Source: Planctomycetota bacterium (GTDB lineage Bacteria > Planctomycetota > UBA1135 > GCA-002686595). Taken from it: a stretch of DNA of 38,400 nt. Positions 25,958-34,772 of the stretch are shown here, piece after piece. Position numbers and translations under genes: made by a program. The stretch is taken from NCBI GenBank assembly GCA_016872715.1, contig VGZD01000027.1, positions 1 through 38,400 on the forward strand, in the 5' to 3' direction. Under the pieces are notes generated by a model that was not told the DNA's origin, made no database searches, and saw only the letters and a program-made list of their open reading frames with translations. The stretch's first letter is position 1. Each line of letters begins with the position of its first letter.

Positions 25958-28900
25958 TCACCAGGTGACGGAGTGGAGCTTGCGAACCAAGACCTGCGTG
26001 TCGCGGTTGCAACCGGTCGGGCCCCAGTAGTTGAAGTGGAAGGTGAACTGCGCGTAGCCGCCCACCATGAGGTTCGGCTTGAGGCGCGTGCGCACGAGGC
26101 TGTTGTGTCCGCCCGCGCGGCGGTTCCCGCGCAGCGGCGACTTGGGCACGCCGTAGGTGCGCTCCGGCGAGTGGTAGATGATGCAGATGCCCGGCGGGAT
26201 GCGGGCGCTGACCGCGGCGCGCGTGACGACGACTCCGTGGTCGTTGTGCACTTCGACCCAGTCGTTGTCCTCGACCCCGATCTTGTCCGCGTCGAGCGGG
26301 TTCATCCAGAACGGCTCGCACCCGCGCGAGAGCGTCGTCATGCGCTGGTTGTCGCCGTACGTCGAGTGGATGTGCCACTTGCCGTGCGGCGTCAGGTAGT
26401 TGAGCTGCAGCGTAGGCCCCTCTTCCTTGCTGAAGACGAGGTCGGCGTAGGCGTCCGGCTTGGGCTTGGGCTTGTACGTCGGGAGGTGCTCGCCGAATTG
26501 CAAGTAGCCCGGATGATCGAGATACAGGTGCTGTCGGCCCGTGAGCGTGCGCCACGGCACCATGCGCTCCTTGTTGTAGGTGAACGGCGCGTACGTGCGG
26601 CCGTTCGCCACCAACCCGCTCCACATCGGACTGTTGAGCAGTCGCCGCGGCTGGCTGCGCAGATCCTTGTAGGTCATGCGCACGCCGCGGTCCTTCTCGG
26701 CCAGATCGGCGAGCGGCAATCCCACGCGCTCCTCCATGACCTTGTACGAGCGGTAGGCGAGCTCGCCGTTCGTCACGGTCGCCATGGCGAGCACGAGATC
26801 GGCCGCCTGACGCGCCTCGCGCAGCGAGGGGTAGGTGTTGCCGCCCCAGCGCTGGACCGGACCGGTGGCGAGCTTCTCGTCGTAGACGTCGGCGATCGGA
26901 TAGCTCGTCCCGTGCGCGCCCAGACCGTTCTTGCGCGCCTGCGGGCCGAACGAAATGAACTGCTCGTAGAGGTGCGGGTATTCGCGCTCGACGAGCTTCA
27001 GGGCCGGCATGGTCTTGCCCGGGATGGCCGCGACCTCGCCGCGAATCCAGTCCGACATGCGCGGCTGCGCGATCTCGGCCGGGGTGTCGTGCGCGAGCGG
27101 CGCCGCCACGAGATCGGGCGTCTTGCCCGGGAGGTGCTTCGCGGCGAGCTCGGAGAAGACGCGCGAGATCTCGCGGAACGCATCCCAGTCGCTCTTCGAC
27201 TCCCAGCACGGCGGGACGGCCTGCGACAGCGGGTGGATGAAGCTGTGCATGTCCGTGGAATTGAGATCGTCCTTCTCGTACCACGTGGCTGCCGGCAGAA
27301 CGATGTCGGAATAGAGCGCCGACGTGTCCATGCGGAAGTTGAGATCGACGACGAGGTCGACCTTGCCGCTCGGAGCCTTGGCATGCCACGCGACCTCGCG
27401 CACGTGTCCCTCGGCCAGATCCTTCGAGATGTTGTTGTGATGCGTGCCGAGGTAGTGGTCGAGGAAGTACTCGTGACCCTTGGCCGAGCTCATCAGCGCG
27501 TTGCCGCGCCAGATGAACCACAGCCGCGGCCAGGCGCTCTCGGCGTCGGGATCCTCGATCGAGAACTTGAGCTTGCGCTCCTGAAGCGCCTTGACGACGT
27601 AGGCCTGCACCGCCGCTTCGTCGTTCGCACCGGCGGCGCGCGCCGCGCGCACGAGCTCGATCGGATTCTGGTCGAACTGCGGATAGAACGGCAGCCACCC
27701 GTTGCGCACCGCGCGCACGTTGGCGTCGATCGTGTGTCCCTCGGCCAGACTGTTCTCGGGCTGATCGGCCGGCACGGTGTGGTAGTCGCGGAAGCTCTTC
27801 TCGTAGCGCCACTGGTCGGAGTGCACGTAGTGCCAGCTCGGCGCGTTCTGCAGGCGCGAAGGCGGATACCAGTCCTTGGCGAACGCGATGCTCGACCAAG
27901 ACTCCATCGGCGCGAGCTTCTCCTGTCCGACGTAGTGCGCCAGTCCACCGCCGTTCACGCCGACGCAGCCGCAGAAAACCAGCGCGTGGATCGCCGCGCG
28001 GTACATCAAGTTCGCGTGGTACCAGTGGTTGATGCCCGCGCCGATGATCACGGTGCAGCGTCCACCGGTGTGCAGCGCGGTCGAGGCCCACTCGCGCGCG
28101 AAGCGGATCAGCGTGGAGCGGTCCATGCCGGTGTAGCGCTCGGCCCACGCCGGCGTGTACACCGCGTCATCGTCGTAGCTCGCGGGGTAGGCTCCGCTCA
28201 GGCCGCGTCCGACGCCGTACTGCGCCATCAGCAGGTCGTAGACGGTCGTAACGAGGACCTCCTTGCCGTCCGCGCACTCCAGCCGCCGCGCCGGCACGCC
28301 GCGCAGCACGCTGCGTCCGTCCGCGAAGTCGTCGAACGCGACCTGAACGACGGCGTCGTTCTTCTCGAGGAACGAGAGCTCGGCGTCGATCGAGCTGCCG
28401 TCGAGCCCGTCCTTCTCGAGCAGGTTCCACTGGCCCTTCTTGGCTTGCCAGCGATGACCGACGCTGCCCATCGGCATCTTCGGGCGGTTTTCTCCGCGGT
28501 CCCACTGCAAGAACTTCCACTCGCCGTTGTCCTCGCTCGCGTAGCGCCCAAGCCGCCCGGCGCGCAGGAGCTGTCCGGCCTTGTAGCCGCGCGCGTCGCC
28601 GCACAGCTCGACGAGGAAGGGTGAGTCCGAGTACGTGCGCGTGTAGTCGAGGAAGGCCTTGTTCTTTTGCTCGTGGTGGAACTCCTTGAGGATCACGTGG
28701 TTGACGGCCATCCACCACGCGCCGTCCTGTCCGGCGTTGATCGGAATCCACTCGTCGGCGTACTTCGCCACCTGATTGAAGTCAGGGGCGAACACGACCA
28801 TCTTCGAGCCGTTCGTGCGCGCCTCGCAGGCGAAATGCACGTCGGGCGTGCGCGTCATGTTGAGGTTCGCGCCCATGACCGCGATGAACTTGGCGTGGAA

Positions 28901-29626
28901 CCAGTCGGCCGACTCGTTGACGTCGGTCTGCTCACCCCACGTCTCCGGCGAGGCGTTGGGCAAGTCGCAATACCAGTCGTAGAACGACAGGTTCACGCCG
29001 CCCATCAGTTGCAGCATGCGCGCTCCGGCCGCATAGGAGAGCATCGACATGGCCGGGATCGGCGAGAAGCCGACCACGCGGTCGGGCCCGTGCTTCTTGA
29101 TCGTGTGCACGGCGCTGGCCGCGATGATCTCGAGCACGGTCGACCACGATGCGCGGCGCAGACCGCCCTTGCCGCGCGCGCGCTGGTAGCGCGCTCGCTT
29201 GGCGGGATCGGCCATCAGCATGGCCCAGGCGTCGACCGGGTCTTCGTGCGCCGCGCGCGCCTCGCGCCACAGGTCGAGCAGCGCGCCGCGGATGTAGGGG
29301 TACTTCACCCGCAGCGGGCTGTAGAGATACCACGAGTACGAGATCCCGCGCTGGCAGCCGCGCGGCTCGTAGGGCGGGATTTCCGAGTCGATCACCGGAT
29401 AATCCAGCGCCTGCATCTCCCACGTGACGATTCCGTCCTTGGTGTGGATGTTCCACGAGCAGCCGCCCGTGCAGTTCACGCCGTGCGTGCTGCGCACGAC
29501 GTTGTCGTGCTGCCAGCGGTTGCGATAGAACTCCTCCCAGCCGCGGGTGGCGGGGTCGACGAGGTCTTGGATCCAGGGGTTGTCGCCGTTGTTGCAACGG
29601 CCGTCAAAAGATTGCGACGAGCTCAT
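25958..29626 (-). CDS. narG: NarG, respiratory nitrate reductase alpha (molybdenum) subunit
   Basis: A 1222-residue catalytic subunit reducing nitrate to nitrite on a bis-MGD molybdenum centre. The FS0 cluster ligands are H48, C52, C56 ([12 protein letters not shown]) and C91 (EPRGCQRG). The Mo ligand is D221 in [20 protein letters not shown], equivalent to E. coli D222. No twin-arginine leader is present, so it should be the classical cytoplasm-facing type rather than the exported type of archaea and some planctomycetes. ATG 29626 has GGAGAT about eight bases upstream and overlaps the narC stop by 4 bp. Confidence 0.97.
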   Translation of the reverse strand: MSSSQSFDGRCNNGDNPWIQDLVDPATRGWEEFYRNRWQHDNVVRSTHGVNCTGGCSWNIHTKDGIVTWEMQALDYPVIDSEIPPYEPRGCQRGISYSWYLYSPLRVKYPYIRGALLDLWREARAAHEDPVDAWAMLMADPAKRARYQRARGKGGLRRASWSTVLEIIAASAVHTIKKHGPDRVVGFSPIPAMSMLSYAAGARMLQLMGGVNLSFYDWYCDLPNASPETWGEQTDVNESADWFHAKFIAVMGANLNMTRTPDVHFACEARTNGSKMVVFAPDFNQVAKYADEWIPINAGQDGAWWMAVNHVILKEFHHEQKNKAFLDYTRTYSDSPFLVELCGDARGYKAGQLLRAGRLGRYASEDNGEWKFLQWDRGENRPKMPMGSVGHRWQAKKGQWNLLEKDGLDGSSIDAELSFLEKNDAVVQVAFDDFADGRSVLRGVPARRLECADGKEVLVTTVYDLLMAQYGVGRGLSGAYPASYDDDAVYTPAWAERYTGMDRSTLIRFAREWASTALHTGGRCTVIIGAGINHWYHANLMYRAAIHALVFCGCVGVNGGGLAHYVGQEKLAPMESWSSIAFAKDWYPPSRLQNAPSWHYVHSDQWRYEKSFRDYHTVPADQPENSLAEGHTIDANVRAVRNGWLPFYPQFDQNPIELVRAARAAGANDEAAVQAYVVKALQERKLKFSIEDPDAESAWPRLWFIWRGNALMSSAKGHEYFLDHYLGTHHNNISKDLAEGHVREVAWHAKAPSGKVDLVVDLNFRMDTSALYSDIVLPAATWYEKDDLNSTDMHSFIHPLSQAVPPCWESKSDWDAFREISRVFSELAAKHLPGKTPDLVAAPLAHDTPAEIAQPRMSDWIRGEVAAIPGKTMPALKLVEREYPHLYEQFISFGPQARKNGLGAHGTSYPIADVYDEKLATGPVQRWGGNTYPSLREARQAADLVLAMATVTNGELAYRSYKVMEERVGLPLADLAEKDRGVRMTYKDLRSQPRRLLNSPMWSGLVANGRTYAPFTYNKERMVPWRTLTGRQHLYLDHPGYLQFGEHLPTYKPKPKPDAYADLVFSKEEGPTLQLNYLTPHGKWHIHSTYGDNQRMTTLSRGCEPFWMNPLDADKIGVEDNDWVEVHNDHGVVVTRAAVSARIPPGICIIYHSPERTYGVPKSPLRGNRRAGGHNSLVRTRLKPNLMVGGYAQFTFHFNYWGPTGCNRDTQVLVRKLHSVTW

Positions 29627-30501
29627 GAGTGGATCTCCGCGGCGACGCGGCGGCGCGGCAGGTGGACGAGCGGTCGGCGCGTGGCGCGGTAGCGCTTGCG
29701 CCACACGATGTCGAACAGGACCAAGAGGGCGAGCGCGCCGAGCACCCCACCCAAGACGAGCTTCAGCGTGTTCGGCGCGGCCTGCGCGGCGCCCGAGTTG
29801 GCCGCGTCCTTGAGGTAGGCGACCAGTGCGAGGACCTCGTCACTGTCGAGACCCTGACGCGAGAACACCGGCTGCATCACGGGCGAAGGCGGAGCCGAGA
29901 GCCAGGCCGCCAGCGCCTTGCGCCCCTCCAGACGCGCGTACACCTCGGTCAGGTCGGGACCGATTCGTCCGCCGCCCAGGCCAGCGATTCCCTCCACGGC
30001 ATGGCACGAAATGCAGGGCGGCGCGCCGCTCGCGAAGGCCGCGCGACCGAGGAACAACCGCTCACCTTGACGCACGTCTTCCTCCGTCAGGGCGCGGTCG
30101 GAGATCTGCAGCCCGGCGAAGGCGGAGCGTTCGAGCGCGGACTCGGCCGCGATCAAGGCCACGAGCTTCTCGGCCAGTGACGCATCGATGCCCGGGATCG
30201 TGGGCATCACCACGCCGCGCGCATCGCGCACGAGCGCGGCCGCGACGGGGTCGCCGCCGTCGATGATCTGCTTGGGGTTCTGGATGAAGGCCGTGAGCCA
30301 CTTCGCCTCACGGCGCTCGTGCGCACCCTTCAGATCGGGCCCGGCCAGCGGGCCGCCGCCGATCGTGTGGCAACTCGCGCAGTTCTGGCGGAAGAACTGC
30401 GTAGTCTCCTCGGAAGGCTGCGACTGCGACCAGCCGGGGACGGAGAGGAACGCACAGAGCACGAGCATCGCCGCCACACGGGACGCCACAGTTCGCTTCA
30501 C
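29623..30501 (-). CDS. narC: NarC-like dihaem cytochrome c
   Basis: A 292-residue protein: signal peptide ([20 protein letters not shown]), two cytochrome c domains (CASCH near residue 40, CISCH near 165, with Met in VVMPTIPG and VMQPVF), and a C-terminal membrane helix ([20 protein letters not shown]). The position directly before narG matches narC of Thermus, a dihaem cytochrome tied to nitrate reductase assembly and electron transfer. I prefer the GTG at 30501 (GGAG six bases upstream, and a 20-nt leader from the predicted sigma54 start). An ATG at 30513 adds four residues but has no well-placed Shine-Dalgarno. The ortholog name is by context and architecture. Confidence 0.85.
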   Translation of the reverse strand: MKRTVASRVAAMLVLCAFLSVPGWSQSQPSEETTQFFRQNCASCHTIGGGPLAGPDLKGAHERREAKWLTAFIQNPKQIIDGGDPVAAALVRDARGVVMPTIPGIDASLAEKLVALIAAESALERSAFAGLQISDRALTEEDVRQGERLFLGRAAFASGAPPCISCHAVEGIAGLGGGRIGPDLTEVYARLEGRKALAAWLSAPPSPVMQPVFSRQGLDSDEVLALVAYLKDAANSGAAQAAPNTLKLVLGGVLGALALLVLFDIVWRKRYRATRRPLVHLPRRRVAAEIHS

Positions 30502-30531
30502 GGGGGACTCCATGGGGATGAGCCACTCCCA

Positions 30532-30547
30532 ATCAACTCGCGTGCCA
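30532..30547 (-). promoter_or_regulatory. Predicted sigma54-type promoter of the nar-act operon
   Basis: On the minus strand TGGCACGCGAGTTGAT matches TGGCACG-N4-TTGCW except that the -12 dinucleotide is GA instead of GC. Predicted start is near 30521, about 20 nt before the GTG of narC. The neighbouring upstream gene is a sigma54-dependent response regulator. The deviating -12 base lowers confidence. Confidence 0.5.
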
Positions 30548-30608
30548 GCGCTCGACCTGCCCGCTCGACCCGCCCTCGCGCCACCGTCTCGCGCGTCAGC
30601 GCGCGGGG

Positions 30609-30650
30609 GTGCATACGCGCGTATGCGTCGCTGCCGCGCGCGCTATGCAC
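30609..30650. promoter_or_regulatory. Palindromic cluster, candidate activator site for the nar-act operon
   Basis: Contains a perfect 16-bp palindrome, GCATACGCGCGTATGC (30611-30626), plus a further TATGCAC half-site at 30644-30650 that pairs with GTGCATA at 30609-30615. It is centred about 95-110 bp upstream of the predicted sigma54 start, the usual place for an enhancer bound by an NtrC-type regulator such as the one encoded next door. Confidence 0.5.
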
Positions 30651-30682
30651 GTGACGTGGCGCTCACCACGTCGCCACGCCGC

Positions 30683-32089
30683 TCATCCGCGATGCGCTTC
30701 GCGCTCGATGCCGAGCCCGCGCATGATCCGTTGCAGCGCCGCGCGCGTCATGCCGCAGGTCTCGGCCGCGCGCGAGATGTTGCCACCGGCCGCTTCCAGC
30801 GCACGGTGCACGAACTCGCGCTGGAACTCCTCGAGCGCGCGCTGCTTCTCGGCCGCGTAGTCGAGTTCCTCGAGGTTGCCCTCGGGCTTCTTCGCCGGAC
30901 CCCAGCCGTTGGCGCCCAGTCCGAGGTGCCAGGGCTCGACCACGTCACCCGCGCACACGATCACGGCCCGTTGCAACGCGTTCTCCAGCTCGCGCACGTT
31001 GCCGGGCCAAACATGTGTCTCGAGCGCGCGCAACGCTGCGTCGGATAGGCGCGGCGCGGGCGATCCGCTCGCGAGCGTGACCTCCGCGGCGCGAGCGAGG
31101 AAGTGGCTCGCGAGCGGTGCGATGTCTCCCTTGCGCTCGCGCAGCGGCGGGACGAACACGCGCACCACGCCGAGTCGATAGAAGAGATCCTCGCGAAACT
31201 CGCCCGTGGCGATGCGCTTTTCGAGGTCGCGATTGGTGGCCGAGACGAGCCGGAAGTCGACCGGTCGATCCGCGCTCCCGCCGAGCGGTCGCACGATCTT
31301 CTCCTGCAGGACGCGCAGGAGCTTGCCTTGGAACGAGGGTGACATCGAGGCCACCTCGTCGAGGAACACCGTGCCGCCGCGGGCCTGCACGAACAAGCCG
31401 TCGCGCGCTCGATCCGCGCCCGTGAACGCCCCGCGCGCGTGACCGAAGAGCTCCGATTCGAGTAGCGTGTCGGGCAGCGCGGCCGTGTTGACCGCCAGAA
31501 AGGGCTTGTCACGCTGCTCGCCCTCGGCGTGCAGGGCGCGCGCCACGAGCTCCTTGCCCGTGCCGCTCTCGCCCTCGATCAGGACCGGAGCCGGGCTCTT
31601 GGCCACGCGCTGGACGAGCTCCACCACCGCACGCATGCGCGCATCGACCGCGATCAGGCTCGCGCCACCGACGCGCTCGAGAGGCGGGCTCTTGCGAGCG
31701 AGCAACTGGCGCCCGAGGCGCTCGATCAGGCGCAGGATGTCGTCGTTGTCGAACGGCTTGGTCAGGAAGTGCGCCGCGCCGCCCTGCAAGCACTGCACGG
31801 CCGACTGCACCGTGCCGTAGCCCGTGAGCACGACCACTTCGATCGCGGGCCAACGCTGCTTCACGATCGCCAACAGCTCGGCGCCCGACATGTGCGGCAT
31901 CATCAAGTCGGTCAGCAGGAGGTCGGCTCCGCGACGCTCGAGCTCGAGCAGGGCGGCCGCGCCGTCCGCCGCCTCGGCGACCTCGGCGCCCGCGCTCCCC
32001 GCCAGACGCGCGAGCCCGCGCCGCAGGTCGGCCTCGTCGTCGACGACGAGCACGCGCAGGCCTCGGAGCTGTTGGGGCAGCGTGCTCAT
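30683..32089 (-). CDS. NtrC-family sigma54-dependent response regulator
   Basis: A 468-residue regulator. Receiver domain (about 10-125): acidic pair D17/D18, phospho-acceptor D61 (LLLTDLMMP), LTGYG and TKPF. AAA+ domain: Walker A GESGTGKE, sigma54-binding GAFTGA, Walker B TVFLDEVAS. C-terminal Fis-type helix-turn-helix GNISRAAETCGMTRAALQRI. It overlaps the kinase gene by 4 bp, so the two form a two-component pair. The 169 bp after its stop hold a sigma54-like promoter and a palindrome in front of narC, so it probably activates nitrate respiration. It is distinct from NarL, which is a LuxR-type regulator without sigma54 dependence. Confidence 0.93.
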   Translation of the reverse strand: MSTLPQQLRGLRVLVVDDEADLRRGLARLAGSAGAEVAEAADGAAALLELERRGADLLLTDLMMPHMSGAELLAIVKQRWPAIEVVVLTGYGTVQSAVQCLQGGAAHFLTKPFDNDDILRLIERLGRQLLARKSPPLERVGGASLIAVDARMRAVVELVQRVAKSPAPVLIEGESGTGKELVARALHAEGEQRDKPFLAVNTAALPDTLLESELFGHARGAFTGADRARDGLFVQARGGTVFLDEVASMSPSFQGKLLRVLQEKIVRPLGGSADRPVDFRLVSATNRDLEKRIATGEFREDLFYRLGVVRVFVPPLRERKGDIAPLASHFLARAAEVTLASGSPAPRLSDAALRALETHVWPGNVRELENALQRAVIVCAGDVVEPWHLGLGANGWGPAKKPEGNLEELDYAAEKQRALEEFQREFVHRALEAAGGNISRAAETCGMTRAALQRIMRGLGIEREAHRG

Positions 32090-34317
32090 GATGGACTCCG
32101 CAACAGCCGCACGCGGAACACCGTCCGCCCCGGGCGACTCGCGACGAGCTCGAGCCCGCCGCCCTGAATCTCGGTGATGCGACGGGCCGTGGAGAGCCCC
32201 AGTCCGGTGCCTTCTCCGCGCGGCTTGGTCGTGTAGAAGGGACGGAAGATCGCCTCGTAGTTCTCGGCCGGAATGCCGGGGCCGTCGTCCTCGACGTCGA
32301 TCACGAGGTGGTTTCCTTCCAAGGACGTGCGCACGACCACGTGCACCGAGGATCCCGCTTGCAGTGCATTGAGGATCAGGTTCACGAACACCTGCCGGAT
32401 CTGAACCTCATCGCCGCGCACGATGGCCTCGGGCGCCGCGAAGTCGAACAGCAGCTCGGCACCCTTGCGCTCGCGCAGCGCGCGCAAGAAACGCTCGACG
32501 TCCTCGAGCGTCTCGTGAACGTCGATCTCGCCCACCTCGGGCGACGAACCGGTCGCATAGTCGAGCAGATCCCGAATCGTGCGCGAGCAGGCCTGAATGT
32601 TGCGTTCGATCACCGCCACGTCTTCGAGCAGCGGTGAATCCTTCGGCAGATTGCGGCCGAGCATCTGCGAGAACATGCGGATCGCGGCCAGCGGGTTGTT
32701 GAGCTCGTGCGCGACCACGGCCGCGACCTCGCCCAGCACGGCCAGACGCTCCTGATGGATCTGCCGTTCGTCTTGCGCGATCCGGTCGCTGACCTCGCGC
32801 GCCACGAGAACGCGGCCCGCGCGCCCGTCGGGCTCGGCCGAGAGCGGCGTCGAGTGCACCTCCCACACGCTCGCTCCGGCATCGACCAGACACGAGCGCG
32901 GCGGAGCGGCGGCTTCGAACAGGCAGCGGTGGCAGGCACCGGCGGCGTCCTGGGGCGCGTCGCCGAGCGCAACGCGCGCCGACTGGCACAGGCGATGAGA
33001 GCGCAGCTCGAGCCCGCCCTTGGCCGCGATCTCGACCAGCGGACGCGCGGCTGCGTTCCACACCAAGGGCTGGCCGTCGGCGTCCAGCACCATCAATCCG
33101 TCGCGCATCGAGAGGATCACCGCGTTGAGCCGATCGCGTTCCTTCTTCAGCTCGGCCTGACGCTGCTCGAGCGCGCGCGCCGAAGCCTCGAGCGCACCGG
33201 TTCGCTCCTCGACGGCCTCCGCCATCAGGTTGAAGGACTGCGAGAGCTGGCCGAGCTCGTCGCGCGACTCGACCTCGACGCGCGTGCTGAAATCGCCATC
33301 GTGGATCTTGCGCGCCGCGCGCTCGAGCTGAGCGAGAGGACGCGCGAGGAAGCGCATCGGGAACACGAGCAACAGGCTCGCCGCGAGCGTCAATACGGCT
33401 CCGACCAGCACGAAGCGCGATTGCAGCCCCGAGACCGCCGCCAAGGCCGCGCTCGAGTCGAGCTCGGTTTCCAGCGTCCAGCCATTGGCCGAGATCGGCA
33501 GGCTGCGCGAGAACACGCCGCGACCGGCGAGCGCGGGCTCTTCACGGCGACGCGCCGCCTCGAGCTGCAGCCCGAAACCCGAGCGCACGAGCTCGCTGTC
33601 GGGCGCGGGACGCGACGGCTCGATCAGGCTGCGCTGAATCACGAGCATCTGCCCGGAACCGTCGAGCAGGCGCAGCGTCGGCGCCTGCGCTTGATCCTGC
33701 GTCGATGTACGCATCACGGCCAGCGACTCGGCGATCCACACGCCCACGTTGATCTTGACCACGAGGCGCCCGAGCAACCGCGTGCCGTCGAGCGTGCGCA
33801 GCGGCGTCGAGAACGAGCAGACGGGCGCCGCATCGCTCGCGAGCTTCAGCAAGGCCCCGTATTGCTCCACCTCGGCCGGCTCGGCCGCCACGTGTGCGCC
33901 CCACTCCCCGTCCGCGAGCCGCGCCGGAAACAGGTCGCCCGAGCGGGGCACCAACGCGAGATTGGCGAAGGCCGGTACGAGCGGGAGCTTGTTTTCGACC
34001 AAGTGCCGACGCAGCTCCGCCTCAACGACCTCGCGCTCGGCACCGCTCGCGCGCTCCCGCGCTTCGAGCTGGGCGCGAATGTGTCCGTCCGAGGCGAAGT
34101 CGCGCGCGCGCTGCGCCAGCGCTCGGAGGTCCCCCTCGAGGGCGCTCGCATAGGCCTCCGATTGGAAGCGCAAGCGAGTCAGGATCTCATCCTCGAGCGT
34201 CGCCATGGCCGAGCGCGACACGAGGTAGCCCCCGACCCCGAACGCGAGCAGGCAAACGCCCACGAAGGCGAGCGCCAGCTTGTAGCGCACGGGGACGTTG
34301 CCGAGCGGATCGCGCAT
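32086..34317 (-). CDS. Membrane sensor histidine kinase with PAS cysteine cluster
   Basis: A 743-residue kinase. An N-terminal helix (YKLALAFVGVCLLAFGVGGYLV) and a second near 310-335 flank a ~270-residue periplasmic sensor, probably Cache-like. Then come HAMP (RPLAQLERAARKIHDGDFS), a short coiled coil, a PAS domain (AVILSMRDGLMVLDADGQ), HisKA with H537 (VVAHELNNPLAAI) and HATPase_c (N-box NLILNALQ; DDGPGIP; GEGTGLGLS). The PAS domain has four Cys (C in HRLCQSAR, the pair in ACHRCLF, and RSCLV), a pattern seen in other PAS sensors with a CX2C pair. The signal is unknown; nitrate, redox or metal are plausible from the context. Confidence 0.9.
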   Translation of the reverse strand: MRDPLGNVPVRYKLALAFVGVCLLAFGVGGYLVSRSAMATLEDEILTRLRFQSEAYASALEGDLRALAQRARDFASDGHIRAQLEARERASGAEREVVEAELRRHLVENKLPLVPAFANLALVPRSGDLFPARLADGEWGAHVAAEPAEVEQYGALLKLASDAAPVCSFSTPLRTLDGTRLLGRLVVKINVGVWIAESLAVMRTSTQDQAQAPTLRLLDGSGQMLVIQRSLIEPSRPAPDSELVRSGFGLQLEAARRREEPALAGRGVFSRSLPISANGWTLETELDSSAALAAVSGLQSRFVLVGAVLTLAASLLLVFPMRFLARPLAQLERAARKIHDGDFSTRVEVESRDELGQLSQSFNLMAEAVEERTGALEASARALEQRQAELKKERDRLNAVILSMRDGLMVLDADGQPLVWNAAARPLVEIAAKGGLELRSHRLCQSARVALGDAPQDAAGACHRCLFEAAAPPRSCLVDAGASVWEVHSTPLSAEPDGRAGRVLVAREVSDRIAQDERQIHQERLAVLGEVAAVVAHELNNPLAAIRMFSQMLGRNLPKDSPLLEDVAVIERNIQACSRTIRDLLDYATGSSPEVGEIDVHETLEDVERFLRALRERKGAELLFDFAAPEAIVRGDEVQIRQVFVNLILNALQAGSSVHVVVRTSLEGNHLVIDVEDDGPGIPAENYEAIFRPFYTTKPRGEGTGLGLSTARRITEIQGGGLELVASRPGRTVFRVRLLRSPS

Positions 34318-34772
34318 GGACGGAAGCGGACTGGGCAGCCGCCGGGACGGTGATTGTAGCCGCAGAGAAGAGCCGCACGGCGCCGCCGCACGTCACGAGA
34401 CTCGATCCACGCGCCGCGCATGGAAATCTGCGCTCCTGTGCGTAGTTCGGGCGGGCCGTGAGCGCAGAGAGCCTTGAGCGCGCACGCAGCGTCGAGCCAA
34501 CTCGGCCGCAGCTCCATCACGCCATCTCTCGCACATGGGCGAGGAGCGAGCTCGTCTTTGTGCTCCTCGGCGCCGGCGCTGGGCTTTGGAGCTACTTGAC
34601 GGTCTCGCGCGAGGCAACGAACCTCCACACCGCGGTCGACGACGGCCGCCGAGAACGGACATCACCAGCCGGGGGCAGCCGACCACCGAGGATCTGGCCA
34701 CCGCCATCTCGGCGACCGGGATGGCTTGCTCCGCACCGGCATCTCCCCCACTCGCCGCCAACCCACGCATCC
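34318..34772. other. 455-bp region between divergent genes, no supported gene
   Basis: Separates the kinase (minus) from the radical SAM gene (plus). Open frames cross it on both strands, including a plus frame from 34458 that joins the radical SAM gene and encodes a short hydrophobic stretch (ELVFVLLGAGAGLWSYLT). None shows a conserved domain, and the conserved radical SAM part begins only after 34773. A gene remnant or leader peptide cannot be excluded. Confidence 0.4.
34353..34358 (-). promoter_or_regulatory. Possible -10 element of the kinase-regulator operon
   Basis: TACAAT on the minus strand, about 35 bp before the kinase ATG, resembles a sigma70 -10 box. The -35 region at the right distance (GCCGTG) is poor, so this is tentative. 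Confidence 0.3.

Noticed and set aside
25973-28624. 883-codon plus-strand frame opposite narG
   Set aside because: GC-rich shadow of narG; biased toward V, R, E and H with no domain, while narG is full length and conserved.
30609-30650. Palindrome as an FNR/DNR or integration site
   Set aside because: Does not match TTGAT-N4-ATCAA and no integrase is nearby; a UAS for the adjacent sigma54 regulator fits better.
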